Assembly (NCBI GenBank): GCA_934401915.1
Contig: CAKRSV010000003.1
Location: 62,001-126,000, forward strand
Source of the DNA: an uncultured Lachnospiraceae bacterium
Lineage (GTDB): Bacteria; Bacillota; Clostridia; Lachnospirales; Lachnospiraceae
Length of the DNA: 64,000 nucleotides
Reading direction: 5' to 3'
Positions 8,679 through 18,180 of this stretch are shown here, piece by piece (positions within the stretch are counted from its first letter, which is position 1; the number at the start of each line of letters is the position of its first letter). The position numbers and the translations under genes were made by a program. The notes below the pieces were generated by a model. That model had not been told where the DNA came from. It saw only the letters and a list, made by a program, of their open reading frames with translations, and did not search any database.

Positions 8679-9599
8679 ATGAGATATAAGGTTGTGGTAT
8701 TTGGCGTAAAGGATACCTCGGAGAATATTGTCAGCTTCATTCAGGAGCAGATCTGTCCGGTGGATCTGGTCATCACGATCAGCCCGGAGGTGACGAAGAA
8801 AAATCAGGTGTCCGGCTATAAGGGACTGTCCTTTCTGACAGAGAAATACGGGATTCCGGTGCATGAGGCGGACAGCTATTTCCTCACGGATGAAAAGACG
8901 CAGACCTTTCTGCATGAGAACGAATTTGATATCGGGATCTCGATGGGATGGCAGAGGCTGATGCCGGGATCGGTGCTTGACTGCTTCCGGTACGGCGTGT
9001 TCGGTTTTCATGGGAACTGCGGCTATCTTCCTTTTGGAAGAGGCAGATCTCCGCTCAACTGGTCGATTATCCTCGGGGACACCCGGTTCAATCTGAACCT
9101 GTTCCGCTACGACGAGAAGGCAGACAGTCCGAATGTGTTTGCCACGGAGATGTTTTCCATCACGCCGCATGACGATATCCGCACAGCGCAGTATAAGAAC
9201 ATGATCTGTTCCAAAAATCTGATCCGCAGGCTTCTGAAAGCCTATCAGGAGGACCGGATCGAGATAAGAACGGATTCGAAGGACTTTGATTCCTGGTACA
9301 ATAAGCGGACGGCGGTGGACGGCAAGATCGATTTCCATGCGAGGACGCGGGAGATATACAACCTGATCCGCGGCGTGGCGGCGCCTTTCCCGGGAGCTTT
9401 TGCCATGCTGGGAGAGGAAAAGGTGACGGTGTGGGAGGCGCATCCCTTTGACGAGATGATCGATTTCTCGGCGTATGCGCCCGGAGAAGTCATTGATATT
9501 TTTGACGGAAAGCCCATTGTCCGGACAGTGGACGGCTCACTCCTGATCGACCGCTATGAGTGTGCAGGAGAGATCCAGGTGGGAGAGGTGCTTGTCTGA
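8679..9599 (+). CDS. Formyltransferase family protein (sugar N-formyltransferase-like)
   Basis: A formyltransferase-fold protein of 306 residues, related to methionyl-tRNA and sugar N-formyltransferases, which use N10-formyltetrahydrofolate to formylate an amine. The core segment GFHGNCGYLPFGRGRSPLNW contains His111, and an aspartate at the expected distance is Asp149 (KADSPNV). The usual Asn two residues before the His is Gly109 here, which is notable. The C-terminal part has YNLIRGVAAPFPGAFAM, typical of the folate-enzyme C-terminal domain. AGGAG lies 6-7 nt before the ATG. With the PglE-like aminotransferase upstream, an N-formylated amino sugar is the natural product, provided the enzyme is active without the Asn. 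Confidence 0.85.
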   Translation: MRYKVVVFGVKDTSENIVSFIQEQICPVDLVITISPEVTKKNQVSGYKGLSFLTEKYGIPVHEADSYFLTDEKTQTFLHENEFDIGISMGWQRLMPGSVLDCFRYGVFGFHGNCGYLPFGRGRSPLNWSIILGDTRFNLNLFRYDEKADSPNVFATEMFSITPHDDIRTAQYKNMICSKNLIRRLLKAYQEDRIEIRTDSKDFDSWYNKRTAVDGKIDFHARTREIYNLIRGVAAPFPGAFAMLGEEKVTVWEAHPFDEMIDFSAYAPGEVIDIFDGKPIVRTVDGSLLIDRYECAGEIQVGEVLV

Positions 9600-9630
9600 G
9601 CAACGCGACAGGTGCGGAAAGGAAAGACAG

Positions 9631-10794
9631 ATGGACAGGTCAGAGCCAATCAGAGTGCTGCATGTGCTCGGCGGAGTCGGGCCGGGCGGCGCGGAGAGCC
9701 GTATCATGGATCTGTACCGGCAGATGGACCGGGAAAAGATCCAGTTTGACTTTCTGGTACACAGCAGCAGGATCCGAAAAGCAGGGGACGATCCCAGTCT
9801 GCGGGAGCCGGAATTTTTTGACGAAGAGATCAGACAGCTTGGGGGGAAGATCTATGCGCTCCCCAAGTTTAAGGTGTATAACTATTTTACCTATCGAAGA
9901 GCGATCACCCGTTTCTTCCGGGAGCATCACGAATTCCGGGTGGTGCAGGGACATATGACAAGCACTGCCGGGATCTATCTTCCCATTGCGAAGAAGTGCG
10001 GCGTGCCCGTCACGGTCGCCCATTCCAGAAATGCGGGAGTCGAGAAGGGACTGAAGGGACTTGCTACCCGCTTCTTCCGGCGAAATCTTGCGGACAAGGC
10101 AGATTATCTGTTTGCCTGCTCTGCACTTGCAGGGGAGGACGTCTTTGGCAGGCGGGCGATGGATGAGAAGAGAGTGCGGATCATCCACAATGCGATCGAC
10201 GTCCGGAAATTTGAGTACGATCCGGCGGTCAGAGAGCAGATGCGGCAGGAGTACGGAGTGGAGGATAAGCTGGTGCTTGGACACGTAGGGCGCTTCAACT
10301 ACCAGAAGAACCATCCGTTTCTGATTGAGGTGTTCGCACAGGTCTGCCGCCGGCGCGAAGATGCAGTGCTGATCCTGGTAGGCGATGGACCGGACCGGGC
10401 AGCCATGGAGGAAAAGTGCAGCGCGCTTGGGATAAGCGATAAGGTGCTTTTCGTCGGCAATCAGAGAGAGCCGTGGAAATTTTATCAGGCGTTTGATATC
10501 TTTCTTCTGCCGTCCTTCTTTGAGGGACTGCCGGGCGTGCTGGTGGAGGCGCAGGCGGCAGGATTGCTGTGCTTCGTATCCGACACCGTCACCAGGGAAG
10601 CGCAGGCGACGGAGAACGTGCATTATCTCGATATCCACAGTCCGGCAGAGAGCTGGGCGCAGGAAATCCTCAGACGGGCTGATTATCAGAGGCACAGCAC
10701 CTGTCAGATCATGCAGGAGGCAGGCTTCGATGTGACCTTACAGGCGGAAGGCTACCGCAATTTCTATGAGAACGGAGATATTTCCAGATTATGA
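9631..10794 (+). CDS. Glycosyltransferase family 4 (EpsF/CapM-like)
   Basis: A retaining GT-B glycosyltransferase of 387 residues. The N-terminus VLHVLGGVGPGGAESRIMDL and the following KIQFDFLVH are typical of EpsF-like exopolysaccharide glycosyltransferases. The donor domain has GHVGRFNYQKNHPF, LVGDGPDR and SFFEGLPGVLVEAQAAG with the E-x7-E acids. The ATG at 9631 is preceded by GGAAAGGAAAG. A longer reading from 9556 would overlap the formyltransferase gene by 44 bp and is less likely. The stop overlaps the next GT4 start as ATGA, so the two transferases are probably made together and act in sequence. Confidence 0.92.
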   Translation: MDRSEPIRVLHVLGGVGPGGAESRIMDLYRQMDREKIQFDFLVHSSRIRKAGDDPSLREPEFFDEEIRQLGGKIYALPKFKVYNYFTYRRAITRFFREHHEFRVVQGHMTSTAGIYLPIAKKCGVPVTVAHSRNAGVEKGLKGLATRFFRRNLADKADYLFACSALAGEDVFGRRAMDEKRVRIIHNAIDVRKFEYDPAVREQMRQEYGVEDKLVLGHVGRFNYQKNHPFLIEVFAQVCRRREDAVLILVGDGPDRAAMEEKCSALGISDKVLFVGNQREPWKFYQAFDIFLLPSFFEGLPGVLVEAQAAGLLCFVSDTVTREAQATENVHYLDIHSPAESWAQEILRRADYQRHSTCQIMQEAGFDVTLQAEGYRNFYENGDISRL

Positions 10795-11906
10795 AAAAAA
10801 TGTTACTGATCGTGCCGTCCCTGCATCAGGGAGGACTCGAAAAGGTCTGTGCCGCGACCGCAAGGCTGCTGCAGCCCTATTTTGATGTACAGATCGCTAT
10901 TTTTGATTCGCGCAACATTGCGTACGATATTAAAGGCATCCCGGTGATGGATCTGCATCTGCCGAGCCGGGAGGGAACGGCCGGAAAGATCATCAATGTC
11001 CTGAAACGGGGAATACGGCTGCACCGGCTGAAAAAGGAAAAGAAGATCGACATTGCCTACAGCTTTGGACCGACGGCGAATCTCGCCAACATTTTCTCGG
11101 GAAAGGGCGGACACCGGGCGGCACAGAACTGGCTGGGGATCCGCAGCTATATGGATATGGGCAATGCTAGACAGATCCGGCTTTTTGCGCGGTTTTCGGA
11201 CAGACTGATCTGCTGCTCGGAGACGATCTGCCAGGAAGTGACGGAGAAGTATGGGTGCAGACACGCCTGTACGCTGCACAATCCGTTTGACATTGCGGAG
11301 GTATCGGCGCTGGCAGAGCAGGAAAAGGCAGAGATCCCGTGGGACGGGGAGCGGATCATCACTTCGATGGGGCGCGAGGACGTCGTGAAGGGATTCTGGC
11401 ATCTGCTCAAGATCTTTAAGCTGGTTCACGAAGAGCTGCAGGACACCAGACTGATGATCATCGGCAAGGGGGAGTTCGACGAATACCGCGAGCTTGCCTA
11501 CCGGCTGGGGATCGGAGATGAGGTGTACTTTGCGGGATTGAAGAAAAATCCCTATCCCTACCTGAAGCAGAGCACCCTGTATATGCTTACGTCCTATTAC
11601 GAGGGCTTCCCCAATGCCCTTGTGGAGGCGATGGCACTGGGAATACCGGTGGTCGCCACGGACTGCATGACGGGACCGAAAGAGATCCTGCAGGACCGGT
11701 ACGGAATTCTGGTGCCGAACATGAGCGCGGAGCAGAATCTGGATCCGGAGGACATTTCGGAGGAGGAAAAGCAGGTGGCGGAGCAGGTGATCCGGCTTTT
11801 GCAGGATGAGAAGCAGATGGAGCAATACCGCCGCAGATCGCTTGAGAGAGCGGCTATGTACTCAAAAGACGACTATATACAGAAAATCCGGGAATGGGCG
11901 GAGTAA
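10791..11906 (+). CDS. Glycosyltransferase family 4
   Basis: A GT-B glycosyltransferase of 371 residues. The N-terminal LLIVPSLHQGGLEKVCA glycine loop, SMGREDVVKGFWHL, LMIIGKGEFDEYRE and TSYYEGFPNALVEAMALG (E-x7-E) define the GT4 family. The start codon overlaps the upstream stop (ATGA). The donor and acceptor sugars cannot be read from the sequence. It is close in style to the GT4 at 19385 (shared MEAMALG-P-VATDC region), which suggests related donors. Confidence 0.92.
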   Translation: MKKMLLIVPSLHQGGLEKVCAATARLLQPYFDVQIAIFDSRNIAYDIKGIPVMDLHLPSREGTAGKIINVLKRGIRLHRLKKEKKIDIAYSFGPTANLANIFSGKGGHRAAQNWLGIRSYMDMGNARQIRLFARFSDRLICCSETICQEVTEKYGCRHACTLHNPFDIAEVSALAEQEKAEIPWDGERIITSMGREDVVKGFWHLLKIFKLVHEELQDTRLMIIGKGEFDEYRELAYRLGIGDEVYFAGLKKNPYPYLKQSTLYMLTSYYEGFPNALVEAMALGIPVVATDCMTGPKEILQDRYGILVPNMSAEQNLDPEDISEEEKQVAEQVIRLLQDEKQMEQYRRRSLERAAMYSKDDYIQKIREWAE

Positions 11907-11908
11907 GG

Positions 11909-13558
11909 ATGGAAAATACGCAGGATAAGAGAAAAGAGAAAACGTGCAGAAAGTGGATCGGGACAAAACGGCAGATAACCGTGAAGGCGGTATTTTCCCT
12001 TGTATACACTCTTTTTATCATGCTGGGAGAGCCGGAACGCTGGAGAAAGCTGCTGGACAATCCGGTCTGGCTGCTGGTGCTGGAGATGCTGGGAACGGCT
12101 TTGGCGGCATATGCCGTACTGACCGTTCTCTTTCTCGTGCTGGATCGCAGAAAGACCAGAGAGCTTCCGGTGGAAGAGCGGGAACGACGCTTCTTTGACG
12201 GGCGGACGTACCTTGTTCTGGCGATCGTGTGCCTGCTGTGCTGGCTGCCCTATTTTCTGACGGAGTATCCCGGATGGGTGAGCAACGATTCCGTCTGGCA
12301 GCTGGAGCAGATATGCGGGATGAAGCCGCTTTCCAACCATCATCCGTTTTTACATACCATGTTGATCAAACTGTTTTTTACCATAGGTCAGAGCGTGTCC
12401 GGGACAGTCGAGGGAGGCGTTGCTCTCTACATCTTCGCCCAGATGGTGTTCATGGCCCTGGTGTATGCGCTGATCGTGTACGATCTTTACAAGAAAAATG
12501 TGCATAATATATGGCTTGTGGCAGCGCTGCTTTTCTATGCGGTGCTTCCGGTCAACGGAGTGTACGCGATCGGCATGGGAAAGGATACGCTGTTTGCCGG
12601 GATGCTCTTGCTGTTTGCGCGGTATGTATACCGGTACAGCACGGGAAAAGAGAGCTGCCTTGGAATCGCGGTCACGGGGCTTCTGGTTTGTATGCTGCGC
12701 AGCAACGGGATCCTGGTCTTTGCCGGGACGGCGGCAGGGCTGGTGATCGCCGGCTTTTTGCGGAAAAAGCAGAAAAGGATCGTGACCTGCTGCGTTCTGG
12801 TGCTGGCGTGCTATCTTGTGTATCAGGGACCGCTGCTGCGGGCGCTTGCGGTACAGCAGCCGGATGTGATCGAAGGGCTGACCATGCCGGTGCAGCAGAT
12901 GCTCAGCGCCTATGTAAACGGGGGAACGCTTACGCAGGAGCAGACAGAGTACCTCGCGGAGATCGTGCCGTTAGAAGGGCTGGAGGAATACTATAACGCT
13001 TCTTTTTTTGATCTGGTGAAGAATCACATCCGGGAGCAGGGAAATCAGCAGGTGATCGCGGATGACAAGGGAAGATTCCTGAAGATGTGGCTGGAGATCG
13101 GTCTGCATAATCCGGCGCAATACCTGGAGGCGGAGATCAGGCAGACCTATGGTTACTGGGGATTTCACGTGGACACCCCGCTCTATGAGCAGTACCGGAT
13201 GGCTGAGAATCCGTTTGGACTGACGGTTCAGCGCAAGGCTTTTTCCTATGACTTCAGCTTATGGGAGAGCGATTTCCTGATGCGGTTTCAGGACGCATTC
13301 CCCAAGGTATGGAGCCTGGGGCTGACGACCTGGCTTCTTCTTCTCTGCATGGCTTATGCGCTGTATGCGGGAAAAAGCGTGCTGCCGTATCTGCCGTTTG
13401 CGATGCTGTTTGTATCGCTTTTGCTGGCAACGCCGGTGTACGCTGAATTTCGCTACACGTATGGGATCTTCGTGGCGATCCCGCTTCTGCTGTGGGTGAC
13501 GCTGGAACCCCGGAAAGACGGAGCATGGACCGGACAACAAGAACAGGAGGCAGTCTGA
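11909..13558 (+). CDS. DUF6020 family polytopic membrane protein (GT-C-like)
   Basis: An integral membrane protein of 549 residues with about 11-12 hydrophobic helices. It carries the DUF6020 hallmarks in the first outside loop: YPGWVSNDSVWQL (Asp127) and SNHHPFLHT (His144-His145). These resemble the acidic catalytic loop of GT-C transferases, so the protein probably glycosylates or modifies glycans on the outer face of the membrane; this role is inferred. GGAG sits 5 nt before ATG 11909, which I prefer to the ATG at 11894 that overlaps the previous gene. It is the last gene before a sharp change in base composition at 13560. Confidence 0.82.
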   Translation: MENTQDKRKEKTCRKWIGTKRQITVKAVFSLVYTLFIMLGEPERWRKLLDNPVWLLVLEMLGTALAAYAVLTVLFLVLDRRKTRELPVEERERRFFDGRTYLVLAIVCLLCWLPYFLTEYPGWVSNDSVWQLEQICGMKPLSNHHPFLHTMLIKLFFTIGQSVSGTVEGGVALYIFAQMVFMALVYALIVYDLYKKNVHNIWLVAALLFYAVLPVNGVYAIGMGKDTLFAGMLLLFARYVYRYSTGKESCLGIAVTGLLVCMLRSNGILVFAGTAAGLVIAGFLRKKQKRIVTCCVLVLACYLVYQGPLLRALAVQQPDVIEGLTMPVQQMLSAYVNGGTLTQEQTEYLAEIVPLEGLEEYYNASFFDLVKNHIREQGNQQVIADDKGRFLKMWLEIGLHNPAQYLEAEIRQTYGYWGFHVDTPLYEQYRMAENPFGLTVQRKAFSYDFSLWESDFLMRFQDAFPKVWSLGLTTWLLLLCMAYALYAGKSVLPYLPFAMLFVSLLLATPVYAEFRYTYGIFVAIPLLLWVTLEPRKDGAWTGQQEQEAV

Positions 13559-13559
13559 T

Positions 13560-15068
13560 ATGGCAATTACATCTTTTGGCTATCTGGCATTTCTGGCAGT
13601 TGCCCTGCTGTTTTATTATGCCATCAAACCAAAATGGCAGACCGGTTATTTACTGATAGTCAGTCTGCTTTTCTATGGGCTGTCGGCGCAGTGGTATACG
13701 ATACTGTATCTGCTGGCATCTACTGTCAGTGTGTATTATGGAGCACTGGTGATTGAGAAAACAACCGAACAGAAGAAGGCAAAACGGGTGCTGACAGCAG
13801 TCCTGTGTTTGAACTTTGGACTGTTGGTTTTACTGAAATATTATGGTTTCCTTCTCTGGAACGTGAACAGCATACGGGCACTGGCAGGGAAAGAGGCAGT
13901 GGGAACTTCGCTGCAGCTGACGGCTTCCCTTGGTATCAGTTATTATACCCTGCAGCTGGCAGGCTATCTGTTAGACTGTTACTGGCGGGTGGGAATCGTG
14001 CAGAAGGACTTCTTCCGGTTTGCACTGTTTGCAGGCTATTTCCCACAGATGACTTCGGGACCTGTCAGCCGTTATAAGCAGATACAGGAAAGCCTGTATG
14101 CGGAGCATCCTTTCCAGTACCAGCAGGTAACCCATGGACTGAAACGAATGGCATGGGGCATGTTTAAAAAGATGGTAATTGCAGACCGTCTGGCGTTAGT
14201 GGTAAATTCGGTTTACAGTAACTATGCGTCTTACCATCCTTTGCTTATCTGGGCTGGTATCTTTTGCTTTGCCCTGCAGCTTTATACGGACTTTTCCGGC
14301 TGTATGGATATTGTGCTGGGAACTTCCGAATGTTTTGGAATCCGGCTGCCGGAGAACTTCCGGAATCCTTTTTTTGCCGTTACGATTCAGGAATTCTGGC
14401 AAAGATGGCATATTACGCTGGGAACCTGGCTGAAGGACTATATCATGGACCCGGTATTAAAATCAGATACCTGGGTTAAGTTAGGAGAGCATACCAGAAA
14501 GAAATTTGGCAAGAAGTGGGGCAAACGGATACCAACTTATCTGGGCATGCTGATTCTGTGGCTTGCCATGGGATTATGGCATGGAAGCGGCTGGAAATTT
14601 ATTATCGGGGAAGGACTCTGGTTCTGGCTGATTATTATTACCGGTAATATGTGCAGTAAGTCGTTGCAGAAGCTGGTAAAGAAATTACATATCCATGTGA
14701 AAAATCCGTTGTGGATTGCCTTTCAGAGACTGCGGACTTTTGTGCTGTTCAGTATCGGTCTTATCTGTTTCCGGGCAGCCGATATGAAAGAAGTCTTCGC
14801 AGTATTGAAAGCCGGGGTAACCAACTTTTCCAGACGTGGGTTCAGTCAGGTAAGAGGAGATCTGGGAGCAACGAATCTTCTGTTGCTGACGATTGCTTTT
14901 CTGATTCTTATCATTGTGGAACTGATGCAAAACAGAAAGATAGATGTATTTGACTGGATAACGGAAAGACCGGCAGGAATCAGCTGGGTCTGCTATCTGG
15001 TAATCTGCGGTATGATATTATTGTCTTTGAGTATATCCGGGCAGAGCTTTATTTACGCAGGATTTTAG
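13560..15068 (+). CDS. MBOAT family O-acyltransferase (DltB/AlgI-like)
   Basis: A membrane-bound O-acyltransferase of 502 residues with about ten or eleven hydrophobic segments. Family motifs are present: QEFWQRWHITLGTWLKDYI and the catalytic histidine region AMGLWHGSGWKF with His341. MBOAT proteins of the DltB/AlgI group pass an acyl group from a cytoplasmic thioester to an extracellular polymer, normally with an SGNH-fold partner. Such a partner is the next gene, and a carrier protein lies three genes downstream. AGGAGG precedes the ATG by 9 nt, and only one base separates it from the previous gene. It opens a block where GATC becomes rare, unlike the preceding 13 kb. Confidence 0.93.
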   Translation: MAITSFGYLAFLAVALLFYYAIKPKWQTGYLLIVSLLFYGLSAQWYTILYLLASTVSVYYGALVIEKTTEQKKAKRVLTAVLCLNFGLLVLLKYYGFLLWNVNSIRALAGKEAVGTSLQLTASLGISYYTLQLAGYLLDCYWRVGIVQKDFFRFALFAGYFPQMTSGPVSRYKQIQESLYAEHPFQYQQVTHGLKRMAWGMFKKMVIADRLALVVNSVYSNYASYHPLLIWAGIFCFALQLYTDFSGCMDIVLGTSECFGIRLPENFRNPFFAVTIQEFWQRWHITLGTWLKDYIMDPVLKSDTWVKLGEHTRKKFGKKWGKRIPTYLGMLILWLAMGLWHGSGWKFIIGEGLWFWLIIITGNMCSKSLQKLVKKLHIHVKNPLWIAFQRLRTFVLFSIGLICFRAADMKEVFAVLKAGVTNFSRRGFSQVRGDLGATNLLLLTIAFLILIIVELMQNRKIDVFDWITERPAGISWVCYLVICGMILLSLSISGQSFIYAGF

Positions 15069-15081
15069 AAATGAGGATGGT

Positions 15082-16077
15082 ATGAGGAGAAAATTAGCAT
15101 GGAAATTACTCCTGTTAGGTCTGCTGTGCGCCCTGTTTTCGGGTGCCGTTTCCATAAGTATTGACCCCTATAATGTTTTTCACTGGAAGAATGCCAGGGA
15201 CAATGGAGTAGAACCTAATAAAAACTATGTAAAAACCCAATATGTACTTCATAATCCGGAAAAGTACGACACGTTTATTTTCGGAAATTCCAGGGTGGGT
15301 TCCCTGGATGCGGCAAAAATCAGCGATACCTGTTATAATATGTATTATTCGGAGGGGCTTCCGGCAGAACATTACGAGAACCTGAAAGCTTTTCTGGAAG
15401 CGGGGGTAAAGGTTAAGACCGTATATCTGGGTGTGGATGATGTGACAGCCTTTGTAGACCCGACGATACATGAAGACCAGTTGATTCGTAAGCCTTTCCG
15501 GGCAGATGGGCTGGAAATACAGTTCCTGTGGGATTATCTGAATCCTTCCATAGCGGTACAGTCCCTGGAAACCATAAGGGCTTATCAGGAAAAAGAGCCG
15601 GCGTTTCAGGAACGTCTGTACAGTACCGGGAATTATTATCTGAACACGGATTTAACCGAGGAAAGTCTGGCTTTGGAGGAATGGCCCAATTACTTTGCCT
15701 GGTATGGGGAAGGTGCTATCGAGGACATCAAAAAGGTAAAGCAGCTGTGCGAAGAAAACCAGATTGAACTGATCGTGTTTGTAAACCCGGAATATGAGAA
15801 ACGGTATGCCGAAGCGGTAGAGAACGGTTATCTTACTTTCCTGGAGGAACTGTCAGAAATAACAGATTATTACTGCTTCTGTGGCTATAATGAAATCACA
15901 CAGAAGATGGAGAACTTTCATGATATCAGCCACTACAGACAGTCGGTGGGGGATGAAATGATACAGGTAATGGGAAAAACGGCTGGGGCACAGCCGGAAG
16001 AACTCCCAGGCTTTGGCACTTATGTGACCAAGGAAAACAGGCAGCAGGTGTTGCAGGTACTGGGAGAGAAGCACTAA
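15082..16077 (+). CDS. Membrane-anchored SGNH-hydrolase-like protein (DltD/AlgX/AlgJ-like partner of MBOAT)
   Basis: A 331-residue protein with an N-terminal membrane anchor (about residues 8-28, LLLLGLLCALFSGAVSISI) and a predicted extracytoplasmic domain. The domain has a serine motif FGNSRVGSL with Ser70 in block-I position and the C-terminal DISHY with Asp281-x2-His284, matching the DxxH of SGNH acyltransferases. DltD, AlgJ and PatB are established partners of MBOAT proteins in outside O-acylation; the adjacent MBOAT gene supports the same role here. GAGG lies shortly before the ATG. Overall similarity to any named protein is low, so the assignment rests on motifs, topology and context. 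Confidence 0.75.
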   Translation: MRRKLAWKLLLLGLLCALFSGAVSISIDPYNVFHWKNARDNGVEPNKNYVKTQYVLHNPEKYDTFIFGNSRVGSLDAAKISDTCYNMYYSEGLPAEHYENLKAFLEAGVKVKTVYLGVDDVTAFVDPTIHEDQLIRKPFRADGLEIQFLWDYLNPSIAVQSLETIRAYQEKEPAFQERLYSTGNYYLNTDLTEESLALEEWPNYFAWYGEGAIEDIKKVKQLCEENQIELIVFVNPEYEKRYAEAVENGYLTFLEELSEITDYYCFCGYNEITQKMENFHDISHYRQSVGDEMIQVMGKTAGAQPEELPGFGTYVTKENRQQVLQVLGEKH

Positions 16078-16100
16078 CCTAGAGAGGAACGAGGATTACA

Positions 16101-17906
16101 ATGCAGGAATTAGAGTATCCATATAATGGGGAACTGTTATATCAGAATAAGAAGAAACTGAAAAAGCAGCTTTTGGCACAGCTTGATGAGAAGAGCTGCC
16201 TACATAAAAAGATTGCTATTCTGGGAGGCTCTACCACCCGGGATATTAAGCTGATGCTGGAATTGTTCCTGTTAAATTATGGGATTAAACCGGAATTTTA
16301 TGAGTCTGAATTTAACCAGTATTATCAGGATGCCATGTTCCCCAACCAGGAACTGGAAGAGTTTGCCCCGGATGTGATATTCCTGCATACGTCTTTTCGC
16401 AATATCACGCAGTTCCCGGCACTTTCGGATACACCGGAGACGGTAGAGGAGCTGTTGCAGGCAGAATACCGTAAGTATGAGAAAATGTGGACACGCCTGG
16501 CACAGGTATATCACTGTGTTATCATTCAGAATAACTTTGAGTATCCATACTACCGGATGATGGGAAATAAAGATGCCAGTGATATTCATGGTAAGGTAAA
16601 TTATATTACCAGATTAAATCTGAAATTCTATGAATATGCCCAGCAGACGGCTAATTTCTATATTCATGATATCAATTATCTGTCTGCCCAGTATGGACTG
16701 GAGGCATGGTCAGACCCCTTCTACTGGCACAGCTATAAATATGCCCTGTGTGTGCCGGCAATCCCGGATTTTGCATTCAGTGTTGCCAAAATTATCAAGT
16801 CGGTTTACGGCAGGAATAAGAAAGCATTTGTCCTGGACCTGGATAACACATTATGGGGCGGTATCGTAGGGGATGACGGAGTAGAGAACCTAGTGCTGGG
16901 ACATGAAACCTCAGCCGGACAGGTCTACTGTGCTTTCCAGGAGTACTTAAAGTCTTATAAAGAGTTCGGAATCCTTTTAAATATTGATTCCAAAAACGAT
17001 TATGACAATGCCATTGCCGGATTAAACCACCCTGCCGGGGTGCTCCGTCCGGATGATTTTATTACGATAAAAGCAAACTGGGAACCGAAGGACAGAAATC
17101 TGGTACAGATAGCCAAAGAGCTCAATCTGATGCCAGACAGCATGGTGTTTGTAGATGATAACCCGGCAGAACGGGAAATAGTCCGGGCACAGGTGCCTGG
17201 GGCAGCCGTACCGGATATGCCGATTGAGCCTGCCTATTATGCAAGAACGATAGACCGTTCCGGTTTCTTCGAGATAACAAGCCTTTCCGAAGATGATACA
17301 AAACGTACTGCCATGTATCAGGAAAATGCCAGGAGAGCCAGGGAAGAGGCGGCTTTTGAGAATTACGAAGATTATCTGAAGGCTCTGGATATGAAAGCGG
17401 AGATAAAACCGTTTGCACCGGTTTACATGGCGCGGATTGCACAGCTTACCAATAAGAGCAATCAGTTTAATCTGACGACAAGACGTTACAGCCAGGCAGA
17501 GATTGAGAAACTGGCGGCAGATGGAAATTATATTACCCTGTATGGCAAACTGGAAGATAAATTTGGCGATAATGGTGTGATTTCGGTCGTGATCGGACAC
17601 CAGACGGGCGAGGTACTTCATATTGACCTGTGGATCATGAGCTGCCGTGTGTTAAAAAGGGATATGGAATATGCAATGATGGACCGGCTTGTGGAAATGG
17701 CACAGGAGGCAGGCATCAGCGAAATCAGGGGCTATTATTACCCAACAGCCAAGAATCGTATGGTAAAAGAGTTTTATTCTTTGCAAGGATTTGATAAAAT
17801 AGAGGAAGACCAACAGGGAAACAGCCAGTGGAGACTGCAGCTTACAGAAGGATACCAGAAGAAAAATCATGTGATCGCCGTAAACGTGCAGGAAGAAAAG
17901 GACTGA
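16101..17906 (+). CDS. HAD-IIIC family FkbH-like acyl-loading enzyme with GNAT domain
   Basis: A 601-residue protein in three parts. Residues 1-240 are an SGNH-like N-terminal domain with ILGGSTTRDIKL. Residues about 241-400 are the HAD-IIIC phosphatase domain with VLDLDNTLWGGIVGDDG (Asp246, Asp248) and FVDDNPAEREIV. Residues about 430-580 are a GNAT-like domain with SCRVLKRDMEYA, whose Cys515 matches the conserved cysteine of FkbH proteins. Characterised FkbH-type enzymes take 1,3-bisphosphoglycerate, remove phosphate and load a glyceryl group on an acyl carrier protein. The carrier gene follows at once, so the same reaction, or loading of a related acyl phosphate, is likely. GAGG is 7 nt before the ATG. 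Confidence 0.92.
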   Translation: MQELEYPYNGELLYQNKKKLKKQLLAQLDEKSCLHKKIAILGGSTTRDIKLMLELFLLNYGIKPEFYESEFNQYYQDAMFPNQELEEFAPDVIFLHTSFRNITQFPALSDTPETVEELLQAEYRKYEKMWTRLAQVYHCVIIQNNFEYPYYRMMGNKDASDIHGKVNYITRLNLKFYEYAQQTANFYIHDINYLSAQYGLEAWSDPFYWHSYKYALCVPAIPDFAFSVAKIIKSVYGRNKKAFVLDLDNTLWGGIVGDDGVENLVLGHETSAGQVYCAFQEYLKSYKEFGILLNIDSKNDYDNAIAGLNHPAGVLRPDDFITIKANWEPKDRNLVQIAKELNLMPDSMVFVDDNPAEREIVRAQVPGAAVPDMPIEPAYYARTIDRSGFFEITSLSEDDTKRTAMYQENARRAREEAAFENYEDYLKALDMKAEIKPFAPVYMARIAQLTNKSNQFNLTTRRYSQAEIEKLAADGNYITLYGKLEDKFGDNGVISVVIGHQTGEVLHIDLWIMSCRVLKRDMEYAMMDRLVEMAQEAGISEIRGYYYPTAKNRMVKEFYSLQGFDKIEEDQQGNSQWRLQLTEGYQKKNHVIAVNVQEEKD

Positions 17907-17937
17907 CACCGAACAGAACACAGTGGCGGAGGACGAG

Positions 17938-18180
17938 ATGACAAGAGAAGAAGTATATGAAAATTTGAATGAAGTATTTCAGAATGTATTTGATGATGAT
18001 TCCATTACCGTAAATGATGAAACAACAGCAAATGATATTGAGGACTGGGACAGCTTTGAGCATATCAACCTGGTGATTGCCGTAGAAAAGAGATTCCAGG
18101 TGAAATTTACAGTAGGCGAAGCCAATGAGATGAAGAATGTGGGCGAGATGGTAGATATCATCTTAGAGCGTATGGCGTAA
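17938..18180 (+). CDS. Acyl carrier protein
   Basis: An acidic carrier protein of 80 residues. The phosphopantetheine site is Ser39 in DWDSFEHINLV, with the usual helix-2 pattern after it. The apo-protein needs a phosphopantetheinyl transferase from elsewhere. I chose ATG 17938, since GGAGG ends 5 nt upstream; a GTG at 17923 would overlap that site. It is dedicated to this module, being between the FkbH-like loader and the MaoC hydratase, whose start overlaps its stop by one base. In role it parallels DltC: it would carry the acyl group to the MBOAT protein. That role is inferred; carrier identity is clear. Confidence 0.94.
   Translation: MTREEVYENLNEVFQNVFDDDSITVNDETTANDIEDWDSFEHINLVIAVEKRFQVKFTVGEANEMKNVGEMVDIILERMA

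Noticed and set aside
12511..12996. A 161-codon alternative + strand frame inside the DUF6020 gene
   Set aside because: Its product has no family resemblance, and the overlapping frame has clear DUF6020 motifs and membrane helices along its whole length.
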